Assembly (NCBI GenBank): GCA_036429605.1
Contig: CM071591.1
Span: 2,046,001 to 2,110,000, forward strand
DNA: 64,000 nt
Origin: Cladobotryum mycophilum
Lineage: Eukaryota > Ascomycota > Sordariomycetes > Hypocreales > Hypocreaceae
Reading direction: 5' to 3'
The translations under genes were made by a program, and so were the position numbers. The notes beneath the pieces were generated by a model. That model was not told the DNA's origin. It did no database searches and saw nothing but the letters and a program-made list of their open reading frames with translations. Of the stretch, positions 34,249 to 44,656 are shown in pieces; the first letter of the stretch is position 1; every line of letters starts with the position of its first letter.

Positions 34249-36426
34249 ATGGGTAAGATGACTCTTTCTGTCAAGTCAACTGCGTGAACATGTGCAACGA
34301 GAAGATATTGGCAGGAGGCTCCCCGGACATGGCGACGAGGATATATGATGCGGGATGACACTTGGATGGGTCTGAACTCTTCCATTGCCATCCAACAACA
34401 GCCATCACTTCACGTCTCGATACCGACATTCGTTTCTCGCCATCTACACTTTCTTGGGTTCCCCCTTTTTTGGCCAACCACAGTCCACTCGTTGAGGAAC
34501 ATCAACCCCATTTTTCAATCACCTGTAGTCTATCACAATCATGGAATTGGTACAGCAAGTCCGGACAAGAGCGCGCAGTCTTCAGCTCGAAAAGGGTACC
34601 GCATTTCCTACCTTTGCCACCTCGGAGGGAGCCAAGCGTCTGAGCAGCCTGTCCATTGTGCAGAATTGCACAAGCCGACTTTCGCCCGCAACGGCAGTGC
34701 CTGTGACGATTCGCCGCTACCGCAGCATGCTTGAAGTGGAAGAGCCGCCTAAACTCGGTCCCTGGAGCCCAATGTCATTCGAAGAACTATGGTCTGGCCC
34801 TATTCCTCGCCCGGAGAGTCTGAGGTCTGAAGATCACAATGGTGGCCAGGGGACGCCTCAAGACAGTTCGGAGGGCAATCGGGAGACCTGTCAGGAACCT
34901 CTTCGCACACAGCTTTTCTCACATATACTTAACTCGCAACCTCGCAAATAACCATTACTGACAGTCTCTTAGCTTCAAACGGTTCCGATTCTCCCCAGGC
35001 AATGGGCAGCGCCTCGCCTCCTACTGGCAAGCCTCTCATGGATGTCGTTCAAACCGCTCTTTCTGACTCGGTGCCAACAGCGCCTCCCCCAGCTGCTCCC
35101 GACAACCGAAACATTGTCCGACGAAAGCTGACTGGCTACGTTGGTTTCGCCAATTTGCCCAACCAGTGGCACCGTAAGAGTGTGCGCAAGGGCTTTAACT
35201 TCAACGTTATGGTGGTTGGTTAGTACACTGCTCGACCTTTTAACACTTTTCTATGGCTAATCATGCGCAGGTGAATCCGGCCTCGGCAAATCCACTCTTG
35301 TCAACACTCTCTTCAACACTTCCCTCTACCCCCCAAGGAGCGTAAGGGTCCTAGCTTGGACATCATCCCCAAGACTGTTACCATCCAGTCTATCAGCGCC
35401 GACATTGAGGAGGCTGGTGTTCGTTTGCGATTGACAGTTGTCGACACCCCCGGATTTGGCGACTTCGTCAACAACGATGAGTCCTGGCGGCCCATTGTCG
35501 ACAACATCGAGCAGCGATTCGATGCCTATCTCGACGCCGAGAACAAGGTTAACCGCATGAACATTATTGACAACAGAATTCATGCTTGTGTTTTCTTCAT
35601 TCAGCCTACTGGCCACTCTCTTAAGCCTTTGGACATTGAGGTTATGCGACGACTTCACACCAAGGTCAACCTTATTCCTGTCATTGCCAAGTCTGACACC
35701 CTCACCGATGAGGAGATCAACAACTTCAAGTCAAGAGTAAGCACAAACCATTTTCTCCCTGACTGGATGGCCGCCTAACCATTTTTACAGATCTTGGCCG
35801 ACATCAAGTACCACGGCATTCAGATCTTCGAGGGTCCTCGATATGAGCTCGACGACGAGGAGACCATTGCTGAGAATGCCGAGATCATGTCCAAGGTCCC
35901 CTTCGCTGTTGTTGGTGCCACCAACGAGATCAAGACTGCCGATGGCCGCAAGGTTCGTGGTCGTGAGTACCCTTGGGGTACCATTGAGGTGGACAATGAG
36001 GAGCACTGCGACTTTGTCAAGCTTCGCCAGATGCTCATCCGCACACACATGGAAGAGCTCAAGGAGAACACCAACAACATCCTCTACGAGAACTACCGTA
36101 CCGATAAGCTGCTCGCTATGGGTGTCTCACAAGATCCTAGTGTCTTCAAGGAGGTTAACCCTGCTGTGAAGCAAGAGGAGGAGCGTGCCCTGCACGAGCA
36201 GAAGCTTGCCAAGATGGAGGCCGAAATGAAGATGGTCTTCCAGCAAAAGGTAGCGGAGAAGGAGAGCAAGCTGAAGCAGTCCGAAGAAGAGCTATATGCT
36301 CGCCACAGGGAGATGAAGGAGCAGCTGGAGCGCCAGCGCCTAGAGCTCGAAGACAAGAAGCAGCGTGTCGAGAGCGGGCGGCCATTGGAGAAAGAGGGCA
36401 AGAGAAAGGGTTTCTCACTGCGATAA
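34249..36426 (+). CDS. CDC3: Septin, CDC3/AspB type (one-base frame break)
   Basis: GTP-binding filament protein that polymerises with other septins at septa and hyphal tips. Exon 1 is four bases (ATG G, 34249-34252), then a 720-nt intron (GTAAGA...TTAG); exons 34973-35218, 35271-35736 and 35791-36426 follow, with 52- and 54-nt introns. The start reads MASNGSDSPQ. Features: polybasic RRKLTGYVGFANLPNQWHRK before the GTPase domain, P-loop GESGLGKST (residues 84-92), switch DTPGFGD, AKSD base-recognition loop, septin-unique WGTIEVDNEEHCDF, and a C-terminal coiled coil ending KGFSLR. The YVGFANLPNQWHR signature and coiled coil favour the Cdc3/AspB group. A run of six C (35329-35334), just after the P-loop helix, needs one more C to join TSLYPP to KERKGPSLDIIP; the product is then 450 residues. 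Confidence 0.92.
34541..34951 (+). CDS. Reading frame inside septin intron 1 (unproven)
   Basis: A 136-codon frame from ATG (MELVQQVRTRARSLQLEKG) to TAA lies wholly inside the 720-nt first intron, ending 21 nt before the acceptor. Its composition is protein-like: mixed hydrophobic and charged residues, no low complexity, a PPKLGPWSPMSFEELWSGPI segment, and many codons ending in C or G as in the neighbouring genes. It could be a small protein of an alternative transcript, a remnant, or chance; overlapping frames are also open here, which weakens the case. I do not recognise the family. Confidence 0.35.
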   Translation: MELVQQVRTRARSLQLEKGTAFPTFATSEGAKRLSSLSIVQNCTSRLSPATAVPVTIRRYRSMLEVEEPPKLGPWSPMSFEELWSGPIPRPESLRSEDHNGGQGTPQDSSEGNRETCQEPLRTQLFSHILNSQPRK

Positions 36427-37779
36427 ACGCGTCCAGCCTCTTCTCTCTTGAATCGCGGTTGGCCTCTTTGCACGATCAATGTCTGAGTATCCATGATGTC
36501 CATACAGTACTTGCTCGACGCCTTTTATTTCCTTCGATTCTTGTCCTTTGTCGCCTCTTCTCGTCACTTTTATTTTAATCATAAGTCCTCACCTAATCAA
36601 CCGCCAAGAAAAGTTTGTCTTTTTTAGAAACGGACAAGCAAAAATCCTTATGAAGAATGGTCATGCAATGTGGGGAAGTGCAAGACTATGAAGATCGAAA
36701 AAAATGGGCCAACCGGAGGCCGTTGTGGCGGGCAGTGCTGGATTTTTCTTTGCGTTGAACTGGTCGAATCTCTCTGAGACTGAGTGGTGAGCTCGTTCTC
36801 GGCTGGATAGAGATGCTTTGGAACGCCCGGTAGCTGGGCCCTTGCAATGAGAGAGTGAGTCGCTCCACGTGGGGAGGACTGGTGGTGCGGTGCTGTGTAG
36901 GAGAGAGAGTCTTTATATCCCCCAAATGATCCACATACTTACGGTTTCCTTGAAATCTATGCGGGCAAGATTTGGCCGAACATACCCTTGTCTCTTTGTC
37001 GTTTTCTTTCCTCATGCCTTCGGATAGCCTTTTCGCTTGTCTGGATGGAGCAACGGCGGACTTGAATTTGACTGGAGCAAATGGATGGCTGGAGGGGGTT
37101 GAGCAGCAAATGTTGTATTTTAGTCGTGCGGTTGGGACAGGTTATCTGATGTCCCATCGCATGAAGAATGTCTAGGCTTGTTCGTCTTTTTTCTTAGCTA
37201 GCTTGATTTCATTGTGTCTCTACTATCTTGGCTCTCTGGGCAGTGCTGGACAAGTGACATTGATGGGCTTGTGAGGCCCCTGAATTTGCGGTCCGTGATG
37301 TTTGTGATGTTTGCCATGTGTGACTTGCTTTGTCACAAGCATTCTTTCCCCCACAGTGCCATGAATAGATGAACGTTCTTGATTCACTCGCGACAAACGA
37401 ACCTCGTATGCGTGAAGAGTGGATTGCGATGGATTGAATGAGAGGGAAAAAATCTAAGTATATATACGTATCATCGACGAGAGCCACCAAATTCAGAATA
37501 GACCTAGACCAACCGATAAAATCAAACGACTCCAAAACAGTAACAATGCGCTCCGTTGACGTCCCAGTCACGCCAACACTACATCCATAATGCGCAGGCA
37601 TTTTAAGCATCCTAAACAGCGTGTCGCCCATATCTTTGTTCAAACCCGATTCGAGACAAGTTTCCCCCTTGTGAAAGAGCGAGATCCTTTCCAAGGCCCC
37701 TTTGCTTTCTCTTGCTCTCCCTACCCCCTTCTCTATTTAACTTGGGAAAAAAAAGAAATATTCTTCAACTCGAGGATTC
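36427..37779. other. Convergent septin/FIS1 3' region
   Basis: 1.35 kb between two stop codons. A 161-codon minus-strand frame at 37209-37694 has no recognisable domain and lies just beyond the FIS1 stop on the same strand; I regard it as chance or 3'UTR. Nothing else is supported. Confidence 0.5.
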
Positions 37780-38512
37780 CTATCTCCTCTTTGCGTTGCG
37801 CAGTAAGAAGGCACCCACGACACCAGCGGCGATGCCCACGCCACCGAGGATGGCGACGCCGAGCATGCCCTCCTTGGCCACCTTGTCATCGATGAGCTGT
37901 CGTAGGTCGGCGGCCTGGAGGTTCGCGGGCTCCTTGTCGAGGAGGAGCTCGTTGTAGCGGCGGGCCTCGCCGTAGTTACCCAGCTTGTAGTTGCCGAGGG
38001 CGAGGTAGTAGAGGCACTCGCGGCGGCGCTCGGGGGAGACGCGGAAGATGTCGGATAGGAGGCGGACGCCGAGTTGTTGGTCGTTGCGGTTATTGGATTT
38101 GACGAGACCCTGTGGGTGCGATTGTTAGGAGTGGATGAGGAGGATGAGGAGGAGGAGGAGGGGTTGATTTCGGGGGGTTAATGTGGTTGTGGTTGTGGTT
38201 GAGGTGGGTATGGAGGGGGAGGGGGTGGTGGTGGTGACGAACCCATGCGTAGTTGAATTTGGTCTGGACGCCGACCATGTCACCCTCTTTTTCGTACTGA
38301 GCGCGCAGGACACTGATCTCTGAGGGATTCAGAGGCCTAGAGGATTAATTCATTAGATTTAAGGTGGCGGGCATATGATGAGATAGCCGAGGGGGCGAAC
38401 ATACGTCTCTGCATCGAGGGCGTCTTTTTGCGCAATCCCAAGTCAGCGAACGGGGGCGGGCTATTCGCGGTTCATGCAATGAGGTGGGCTTACAAGGGAG
38501 TTCTGAGACCAT
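37780..38512 (-). CDS. FIS1: Mitochondrial fission protein Fis1
   Basis: Tail-anchored outer-membrane adaptor of mitochondria and peroxisomes that helps recruit the dynamin-type fission machinery. Four exons: 38512-38494 and 38423-38405 (19 nt each), 38336-38243 and 38109-37780; introns 70, 68 and 133 nt, GT-AG. The 153-residue protein has the usual length. After MVSELPYALDAETPLNPSEI it has the TPR-like bundle (QTKFNYAWGLVKSNNRNDQQ, GVRLLSDIF, RRECLYYLALGNYKLGNYGE, ARRYNELLLDKEPAN). One membrane helix (GMLGVAILGGVGIAAGVVGA, FLL) and a short basic tail RNAKRR follow, which is the classic Fis1 tail anchor. The frame is intact. It is head to head with SPC24. Confidence 0.95.
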
Positions 38513-38677
38513 GACGGCGGCGGTTTTCTAAATTGTAAGCGATATTGCTGAATCGCGGCGGCTGAGGAAAAGATGCTGGTTGTTGTATAGGCGCGCAAAC
38601 GGGAACGGACAGAATGAGGAGTGGGTGAAACAGGGGAGAATTGAGAGAAGTCGTTTGCAAAGTGCGCTTCTTCGGTA

Positions 38678-38711
<34 letters not shown>

Positions 38712-39210
38712 TGAGAGGCAGTGTGTGGTCTCGTGATAGTTGGAGTTGGCCCGTTACGTTAGCCTTGGAATTTAGATGGCTTTTGCCTTGCATTGCGGAG
38801 CAAAAAAAAGAAAAGGGTAAAAAGAAATGTGGCTGGTGGGTGGGTGAGTGGTGGGGGCGGGTTGCGGGTTGTTGGTTGTGGCGAGGAATGACGTTGCGGC
38901 GAAACGTCGGCGCCCCTCCCCCATGTGGCTGGTGTGCAGAAGCCCTGCAGGAGTTCGTTTTCCTTGGTTGTCGCGGTGACGATGATGGATGTGGGTTTGT
39001 TGCGATTGATTGGGACATACACACACTCTCTCTCGCTCTCCGCTTTTTCTGGCTTCAATATTGAACATTCATCAATACGACGTTGACACCCTTTTTTTTG
39101 GCCATTGCATTTGGAATAACCAATTTCTTTGGAGATTCATATTACCACACTACACAATCAAGCAACGTTGAATTTTCTCTTTTCTTCTTTCCATTACATT
39201 ATCGTCAAGA
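38513..39210. promoter_or_regulatory. Bidirectional FIS1/SPC24 intergenic region
   Basis: 698 nt between divergent start codons, with a (GA)14 tract at 38681-38708. Open frames on both strands are low complexity and not supported as genes. Confidence 0.55.
38681..38708. repeat. (GA)14 microsatellite
   Basis: Perfect GA repeat in the FIS1/SPC24 divergent promoter, about 170 nt upstream of the FIS1 ATG. Confidence 0.95.
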
Positions 39211-39893
39211 TGTTGCTCGCAGAGGATCCCGCAACTGTATGTCATTACAACCCCCCCTGCGTCTCCCATGAGAGAGAGAGAGAGAGAAACGAACTATAAC
39301 TAACCATGCCTACAAAGCTCATCAACCACACAATCCACAACTTCAACATCCAGCCCGACAAGCTCGCCGTCGCGCGCGTCACAGAGTCCCTCTCCACCCT
39401 CCAACAGGCCCGCGACCTGCACATCCGCGACTCCGAGTCGGCCCTCAAGAAGCTCGCCCGTCAGCTCAACGCCGTCAACGCCCAGCACGACGAGCTCGTC
39501 GCGTCCCACGCCACGGCCGCCGACCACGCCTCGTCCATCGCCCGCCTCGACACCAGCAAGTTCCGCACCGCAAAGGCCGCCTCGGACGCCGAGACCGAGG
39601 CCGAGCGGCTCGCCCAACAGGCCGCCGACCTGGCCGCCCGCCTGCAGGAGCTGGAGCTCCAGGGCGTCGAGGGCAGCGAGGAGGGCCGCAGGCGGGACCC
39701 CGTCGACGACGAGGTGCTCCTGCGGCTTAAAGTCTACAGGAGCCTGGGCATCGAGATTGAGAGGGACGAAAAGGACGGGGAGTGGGCGAGGGCGGTGGTG
39801 AGGAATGATAGGAAAGGGGATGTGCACGTGGTGAATATGGATAAGAAGTTTTCGCGCTACTTTTATGCGAATTACTTCTGGGGGACGCTTTGA
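39211..39893 (+). CDS. SPC24: Kinetochore protein Spc24
   Basis: Subunit of the Ndc80 complex; with Spc25 it forms the inner end that docks on the kinetochore. Exon 1 (39211-39237) codes only MLLAEDPAT; an 80-nt intron (GTATGT...CTAAC...AAAG) leads to exon 2 (39318-39893), total 200 residues. The intron contains a short GA repeat. The protein has an N-terminal helical segment (INHTIHNFNIQPDKL), a long coiled coil (SLSTLQQARDLHIRDSESAL onward), and the C-terminal globular RWD-like end (LKVYRSLGIEIERD, GDVHVVNMDKKFSRYFYANY, FWGTL), which is the diagnostic fungal Spc24 ending. The frame is intact. The short first exon would be easy to miss. Confidence 0.93.
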
Positions 39894-40361
39894 AAACGAT
39901 GATGGATACGATTTGGATTTTACATGAGCTGGTTTGGGATGGCAAGGAGTTTGAGATACCACTTGTTTTGAATAGGGCGTTGAAAGGGGGGGGGGTGAAT
40001 ATTTATATTTGGAAGACATGAGTCGATAGTCACTCACGAATAAAACATATACGAGCAAAGAGCAAAATCGTGTTAATTGTATACAGGTCATAAACAAAGC
40101 CGAGTCGTTGCTAAATTCTTTCTGACAAAAAGCCTTCCCATCGTCCCAAAGCCTGAACCGTTTACCTCGTGGCCTGGTCTCTTTTCCCAAACTAGATAAT
40201 ATACAGTACCAAGTGCATAAATACAATAGTAAAATGATTTTTTGCAACATCTTTTGTCTCATTTCAAGATATGTATTCATCAAATCGTAACTAAATAGCA
40301 CAAAAACACAACAGATTAAAGATGTCTTTTTTTCTTTTCTTTCTTTTTCACATCATCTTCA
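39894..40361. other. Convergent 3' region after SPC24
   Basis: 468 nt between converging stops, AT-rich with T and A tracts. No supported gene. Confidence 0.5.
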
Positions 40362-41093
40362 TCACATGACCGAAGAAGGAGCCCTCTTGGCACCCTTGTT
40401 GGGTGTTATCGTCATGGGGAAATAGCTTTCACTTTGGCCCATACCGGTGAAGCCAAAGCGTGAAGCTGAGGGAGCTCTGATCCTCGAGCTGTTTGGAGAG
40501 GTAGGCGACTGCTTCTTTTCGGGGCTACGGGTGCGGCCCTTCATCATGAGAAAGCCGCCATCTCCGGGCGTCGTGGGTCCCCCGGAGAGGGTCCGGTGAT
40601 GGTTCCGGCTATACTGGCGATCCGGCAGCTCTAAGCGAGAATTGATGGTGGTCCAGATCTCATCGTCGTCTCCCATGCGCCAGCCCCCAACGCCTTCAAA
40701 GTCCCGCTCAGCCCCAACGCTGGGGATGAGGCCGAGGCCGACTTCACTCGCGGGGGTGACGGTGCCGGCAGAGACACCACCAACGGAGCTACGGCGACGG
40801 CGACGATGTCTCCTGAGAAGAGTGGTGGAAGCCGAGGGGCTGATGGTGTTGCTGTTAACGGAGGATGACGAAGACGAAGGTTGTGGTTGAAAGTAAATGT
40901 TCTTATTCTTTGTGAGTCCGATGAGGGAGCGGGTCACGAGTGAGACGGCAATGTCCAAGTATACGACAATGACGCGACATATGAGGATAGAAAAGGCAAA
41001 GGTGGTTGTGATGCCGGCAAAGACTGCGAGGGGGATGGTGATGCCGAAGAGAAGAGGGATGAAGAAGGCGTAGACGGGATTGAGGAGCGCCAT
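40362..41093 (-). CDS. Uncharacterised membrane protein
   Basis: 243-residue single-exon protein, start chosen at MALLNPVYAFFIPLLFGITI; an in-frame ATG 19 codons upstream gives only a Thr/Pro-rich extension. Two hydrophobic segments at the N-terminus (about 5-30 and 33-60) predict a hairpin of two membrane helices. The rest is polar: poly-Ser, an RRHRRRRR block, then a Ser/Thr/Pro/Arg-rich tail with SP/TP sites (RTRSPEKKQSPTSPNSS) that could be phosphorylated. The family is not recognised and no enzymatic motif is seen. It converges with SPC24. Confidence 0.65.
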   Translation of the reverse strand: MALLNPVYAFFIPLLFGITIPLAVFAGITTTFAFSILICRVIVVYLDIAVSLVTRSLIGLTKNKNIYFQPQPSSSSSSVNSNTISPSASTTLLRRHRRRRRSSVGGVSAGTVTPASEVGLGLIPSVGAERDFEGVGGWRMGDDDEIWTTINSRLELPDRQYSRNHHRTLSGGPTTPGDGGFLMMKGRTRSPEKKQSPTSPNSSRIRAPSASRFGFTGMGQSESYFPMTITPNKGAKRAPSSVM

Positions 41094-42914
41094 TGTGTCA
41101 GTTGTCGTCGTCGTTGTTGGCGGGGGGCGTTGCATCTCACAATGTCTCATGACATGGCTGACAAGGTGAGTGAGTCTCCCGATTGGATTGCGTCTGTGTG
41201 TATGTGTGTCTGCACCAGAGTGTATAGATTGTATTGTTTGAGCCGCAACTTATTGCAACGGCAAAGAGAGCACGCGACGGGCAAAGCTGACTTTTTGTCA
41301 ATGGTAAGCGCCCACACACGTACGTCCCTGTATTCAGAAAAAGCCCAAGGGAAGGAGGATTGTTGGTGGGCGGGCGCTGGTAGCAGAAGAAGCAGAAGAA
41401 GAAGAAGAAGAAGAAGAAGAAGAAGAAGGGATGTGAGATAAGACAAGACAGGCTTATGTGTGTGGGGGAAGGGAAGTAAAGCGAAAGGGGTGTAGGAGGG
41501 GAGAACAAAGTCCAGTTAAATGCGGAATGTTGCTTTTCTCAATGCAGCTTTCAATGGACGCCCTTTTTTGAGAGCAGCAGCCTGTGAGAGGCGACCGGGG
41601 AGGGAAAGAAGATGGTGTGAATGTTATAAAGCAAGGCAAAGGGTTGAGTGAGGGAGAGCAAAAGGACGATAATGGACGGAGGAATCAGGATGAAGCATTG
41701 GACGAGCGGGTGGGGCAATCACATGTGAAAGCTGCAAAGTTGCAGGCTTGTCTGCAGGTGCTGCATTCAGTATCACCATTGGCGATAGCGATAGCGATAG
41801 CACTGCGCTGTATTGCACTGCGCTGGAGCCCTGAGGCAACCGGTAGGTCAAGCAAGATGCCTAATGCAGACTACACGTACCAGCCATGCTAGAAGCAATA
41901 TCGGCAGTTGATGTAAATGGACATGCAATTGTATGCGTTAAGTTGAATTAAATTAAATGCCACATCCAATCTATCTCGGTCTGGACATGAACAGGAGGCT
42001 TGACACGCTGCGAATCGCCACTGTGGGGGAGGGGAGGGGAGGGGGCTTGGGACATTTGCCTGGCATATGAAGCCATAGGTACCTACAGTGCTACAGTATT
42101 GGAACGCTTAGCTGCTGGCGTCATGGTTGAACGGACGCGCCCCAGTCAGCAAACAATAGCGGACTGCAGCCCGTAGCGATGCACTGAAAGCTACAGGCAA
42201 CTTGAGGCAGATACACCCGATCTGTTGACAGCATATGCCATTTCTAAGGCGTTATCGTTATCGCACAGTGCCAAAGTTGCAAGGCAAGTAGGCAAACGAA
42301 CTGCTCCTAAAAGAGAGTTTATGGCGTTGATGCACAACCCGCATTAGCCAATTCACAATCAACTAACAACAATACGTTTCAACATGTCGATCTCGACACT
42401 CTCTCTCTCTGTCTGTTTCTCCCACACACACACACACACCCCGCTTTCGTTCCCTTCTCTCTCTCTCGGGGATCCCCATCATCTTCCTAGGCTAAAGAGG
42501 CGTTTGACCTCGGCATCACAAACATCCATGGATGAATATAATGTTTTTGTATTACAGCCTCTTGGATATATTCATAATCATGTTCAGACTGCTCAACAAT
42601 AGAGCCTCAAACCTCACAGACGGACTCCAACCTCATAATGAAGTCTCAATCAAACGAAGTTCTCGACGAATGAGTGAGAGCGTGTGTGTCTCAGTAGTTT
42701 ACTGGAAGGGGGATGGGAGGGTCTGTTCCGAGTGGGAACGGGAGTCCCCGCTCTTGAACCACCTTCTCCACCAATTGCCTACTGCAACTTGTTCCAGCCC
42801 GTCGTCGATGATGTGTAATGATGCTTCATTGTTGAACCTCATGCCAAAAGATACCACCTACCCAATGTACCCATAGTAAAATTCACACACAAGATATCCT
42901 CCATCACATACACC
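41094..42914. other. Intergenic region with simple repeats
   Basis: 1.8 kb without a supported gene. It holds a GAA-type trinucleotide tract (41394-41428), GCGATA hexamers (about 41782), a CA tract (about 42422) and palindromic GGTACC motifs. The right end is the promoter of the TatD-family gene. Confidence 0.6.
41394..41428. repeat. AGA/GAA trinucleotide microsatellite
   Basis: About eleven tandem GAA/AGA units, one interrupted by GCA, lying about 300 nt upstream of the small membrane protein gene. Confidence 0.93.
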
Positions 42915-44233
42915 ATGTGCCAGCATCACGACCAAGACACCAAACCCCCCTCAAACCCCCCAGTGATGACTTCCCCTGGCACCTGGGCGTATTTGACGCC
43001 CACTGCCACCCAACAGATACCATGGCTTCGGTAACATCCTTCGCTAGCATGCGCGCCTCGGCCCTCACCATCATGGCCACCCGCTCACAGGACCAACATC
43101 TCGTCGCCCAAGTGGCCTCCTCACACGGCGCTCAGGAGCCCATCTTGCCATCCTCGGACACTACAAAGGGTGGCGGTGATGGCGGCAGCGGTTGCAAAGT
43201 AATCCCGTCGTTTGGCTGGCATCCCTGGTTCTCTTACCAGCTCTACGACGACTCGGCCACTGAGCCAACATACAAGCCCAACAATGATGATGATAGTGAC
43301 GAGGAAGCTTCCAACGCCAGGAAAGCAACTCACTACCAAGCCGTCCTCTCACCATCCCCCGACCAAGACTTCATATCCTCCTTACCCCACCCCATCCCAA
43401 TCTCATCCTTCCTCTCCACCACCCGGAAACACCTAGAATCCTTCCCCCGAGCCCTCATAGGCGAAGTCGGCCTCGACAAGGCCTTCCGTCTCCCCGAGAA
43501 ACATGGCGACCCCGCAGACCCTTCTTCTTCTTCTTCTTCTTCTTCTCCCCCGCCGCCGCGAGACGATTCCCTCACCCCGGGGGGTCGCGAGGGGAGGCTC
43601 CTGAGCCCTTACCGCGTTCGCATGGCCCACCAGCAGACCATACTGTGGGCCCAGCTGCGTCTTGCCGGCGAGGTGGGCCGCGCCGTGAGCGTGCATGGCG
43701 TGCAGGCCCACGGGGTGCTGTACGATACCATTTCGGCCCTGTGGAAGGGCCACGAGCTCAAGGTCCTATCCCGGCGGGAGAGGAAAATGGTTGCCCCCAA
43801 CGCCGAGGACTTTGACGACTCTGATGATGATAACGACAACGACGACAACGACAACGACAGCAACGAAAAACCTTCCCCACGTCAAAAGCAACCCCTTCTC
43901 AGCGGGAAACCTTTTCCCCCAAGGATATGCCTCCACTCCTACAGCGGCAGCCCCGACATGCTCAAGCAATGGGTCCACCCCTCCGTCCCCTCCCAGGTCT
44001 TCGTCTCCTTCTCCACGGCCGTCAACCTAGGGTCCAGGACCAAGCTGGCGGATGTCGTGCGCGCGGTCCCAGACGACAGGATCCTGGTCGAGAGCGATCT
44101 GCACGTGGCGGGCGGTGATATGGATGCCGCGCTGGAGGACATGTATAGGCTGGTGTGCGAGGTCAAGGGGTGGGATGTGGAGGATGGGGTGAGGAGGATA
44201 GGTAGAAACTACAACCATTTTATCTTTGGATAA
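42915..44233 (+). CDS. TatD-family metal-dependent hydrolase, Scn1-like (one-base frame break)
   Basis: Predicted TatD-type TIM-barrel nuclease/hydrolase resembling fungal Cut9-interacting Scn1. Metal-site motifs are visible: FDAHCHP (HxH), GEVGLD (Glu), CLHSYSG (His) and VESDLH (Asp). Between them are low-complexity inserts: poly-Ser (TCT repeat, 43521-43545) and an Asp/Asn stretch (43822-43865). The only suitable ATG (42915, MCQHHDQDTKPPS) is out of frame with DDFPWHLGVFDAHCHP. The two frames meet in a pair of six-C runs (42945-42950 and 42956-42961); one more C in either gives a continuous 439-residue protein. A downstream in-frame ATG would delete the HxH motif, so the upstream start is favoured. 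Substrate is unknown; relatives act as DNases or in RNA/protein quality control. Confidence 0.85.
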
Positions 44234-44656
44234 ACGTCATTAGAGGAAGGAAAGAAAGAAAAAGAAAGAAGAAAGAAAAAAAGAAGAAAAAAAGAGAGAG
44301 AGAGAGAAGGGAACATGTTGGAATATAGAAGCATCATATTATTTCCTTGGTTTCTTTCATCATACTAGTGTCCTTAGATACATAGCCTACTGCTCAAGTC
44401 CCATACAAGAAACCCACATCGCAGCCTATATTACACACACACATCCCGTGAACCCGCTCCCGCCGTCCGTACCCAAAATAGCAATCATAGTCCCCTGCCT
44501 CCCAGATCCCAATCGCCTCGTGCCTCAAAACACCGTACCAGAATAAAAAGAAAATCAGAAAGTTGTGTCATCATGCCTCCCAATTGTCGTCGTCGTTTCG
44601 TCGCTTCCTTGTCTTGCTCTTGCTCTTCTTCTTTGCTTTTCCGCGTCATCTTGGTT
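44234..44656. other. Convergent 3' region with polypurine tract
   Basis: 423 nt between converging stops, starting with a long A/G-only stretch. No supported gene. Confidence 0.55.
44242..44313 (+). repeat. Uninterrupted 72-nt polypurine tract
   Basis: Only A and G for 72 nt, beginning 8 nt after the TatD-family stop codon, grading from GAAA-type units into (GA)n. It would be purine-only in the 3'UTR of that gene. Confidence 0.9.

Noticed and set aside
37209..37694. 161-codon minus-strand frame downstream of FIS1
   Set aside because: No recognisable family; lies where the FIS1 3'UTR is expected.
39300..40301. 333-codon minus-strand frame antisense to SPC24
   Set aside because: Mirrors the GC-rich third positions of the SPC24 coding exon; a shadow frame.
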